DNA from: an uncultured Eubacterium sp.
GTDB lineage: Bacteria > Bacillota > Clostridia > Lachnospirales > Lachnospiraceae
Assembly (NCBI GenBank): GCA_900545725.1
Contig: URAI01000003.1
Coordinates: forward strand, 8,630-72,629
Length of the DNA: 64,000 bases
Direction of reading: 5' to 3'
In this document: positions 63,961 through 64,000 of the stretch, one piece after another
Layout of the letters: every line of letters starts with the position of its first letter
Position numbering within the stretch: the stretch's first letter is position 1
Made by a program: the position numbers and the translations under genes
The notes under the pieces: model-generated
Seen by the model: only the letters and a program-made list of their open reading frames with translations
Told to the model about the DNA's origin: nothing
The model's database searches: none

Positions 63961-64000
63961 TTGGCTGGAAGAGAATATCCATTAGAGAGAACCAGAAATA
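63961..64000 (+). CDS. fusA: elongation factor G (5' end only)
   Basis: The window ends 13 codons in: AGREYPLERTRN is the usual EF-G start in Clostridia, just before the GTP-binding loop. The start is TTG 63961, with TAGGAGG 8 bases upstream. The position after rpsG is standard. Confidence 0.92.
   Translation, partial: MAGREYPLERTRN

Noticed and set aside
1..64000. CRISPR array, tRNA or rRNA genes, intact insertion sequences
   Set aside because: I saw no regularly spaced repeats, no cloverleaf-type sequence and no transposase gene in the window.

Overview
The window is AT-rich chromosomal DNA of a motile, Gram-positive, probably strictly anaerobic bacterium. The flagellar gene types, the zinc-type L33 (rpmG), a glycyl radical enzyme and the rpmG-secE-nusG-L11-L1-L10-L12-rpoBC-S12-S7-EF-G order fit Clostridia. 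My best guess is a Lachnospiraceae species of the Lachnospira/Eubacterium eligens or Roseburia type. That placement is inference from gene style and was not checked by a search.

Layout. (1) 1-5510: a flagellar filament block with flaG, fliD, fliS, a FlgN-like chaperone and a short flagellin that has a clear sigma-D (FliA-type) promoter and a strong terminator. (2) 5644-14366: the left part of a surface-glycan island. It holds three LicD phosphotransferase genes (one with a frameshifted 5' end), a cytidylyltransferase/oxidoreductase fusion, two TIM-barrel sugar isomerase-like genes and an oxidoreductase/glycerophosphodiesterase fusion. (3) 14546-37782: an unbroken same-strand run of about 18 tightly packed genes. 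They encode polyol-phosphate and sugar transferases, two SDR enzymes, two SPASM-like radical SAM proteins, a glycyl radical enzyme with its activase, methyltransferases, a TarI/IspD-like cytidylyltransferase and a UDP-GlcNAc 2-epimerase. (4) 38128-48701: a four-part methyltransferase/kinase/Rossmann/cytidylyltransferase protein, further glycosyltransferases on both strands, a decayed gene remnant and an AMP-forming ligase. (5) 48904-50223: a second FliD-like gene, facing the other way. (6) 50441-64000: the core ribosomal-protein and RNA polymerase operons, with good sigma-A promoters, an L10 leader with its terminator, and structured leaders before rpmG and rpoB.

How it fits together. The island lies between flagellin and a FliD paralogue, so its likely job is to build and attach an elaborate glycan or phosphodiester group to the filament. 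Flagellin itself is short and lacks outer domains. The enzymes suggest a nucleotide (CDP)-activated polyol-phosphate or choline-like unit that is built, methylated and then transferred by LicD and TagF-like enzymes, together with ordinary sugars.

The most unusual feature is a Rossmann-like module of about 95 residues with a (Y/F)GAG-type start. It occurs about 12 times, plus one more divergent stand-alone copy and one decayed remnant. It is fused to the N-terminus, C-terminus or middle of quite different enzymes. A glycyl radical enzyme inside a flagellar glycosylation locus is the second surprise. A two-copy structured RNA-like element (525-616 and 10010-10098) is a third.
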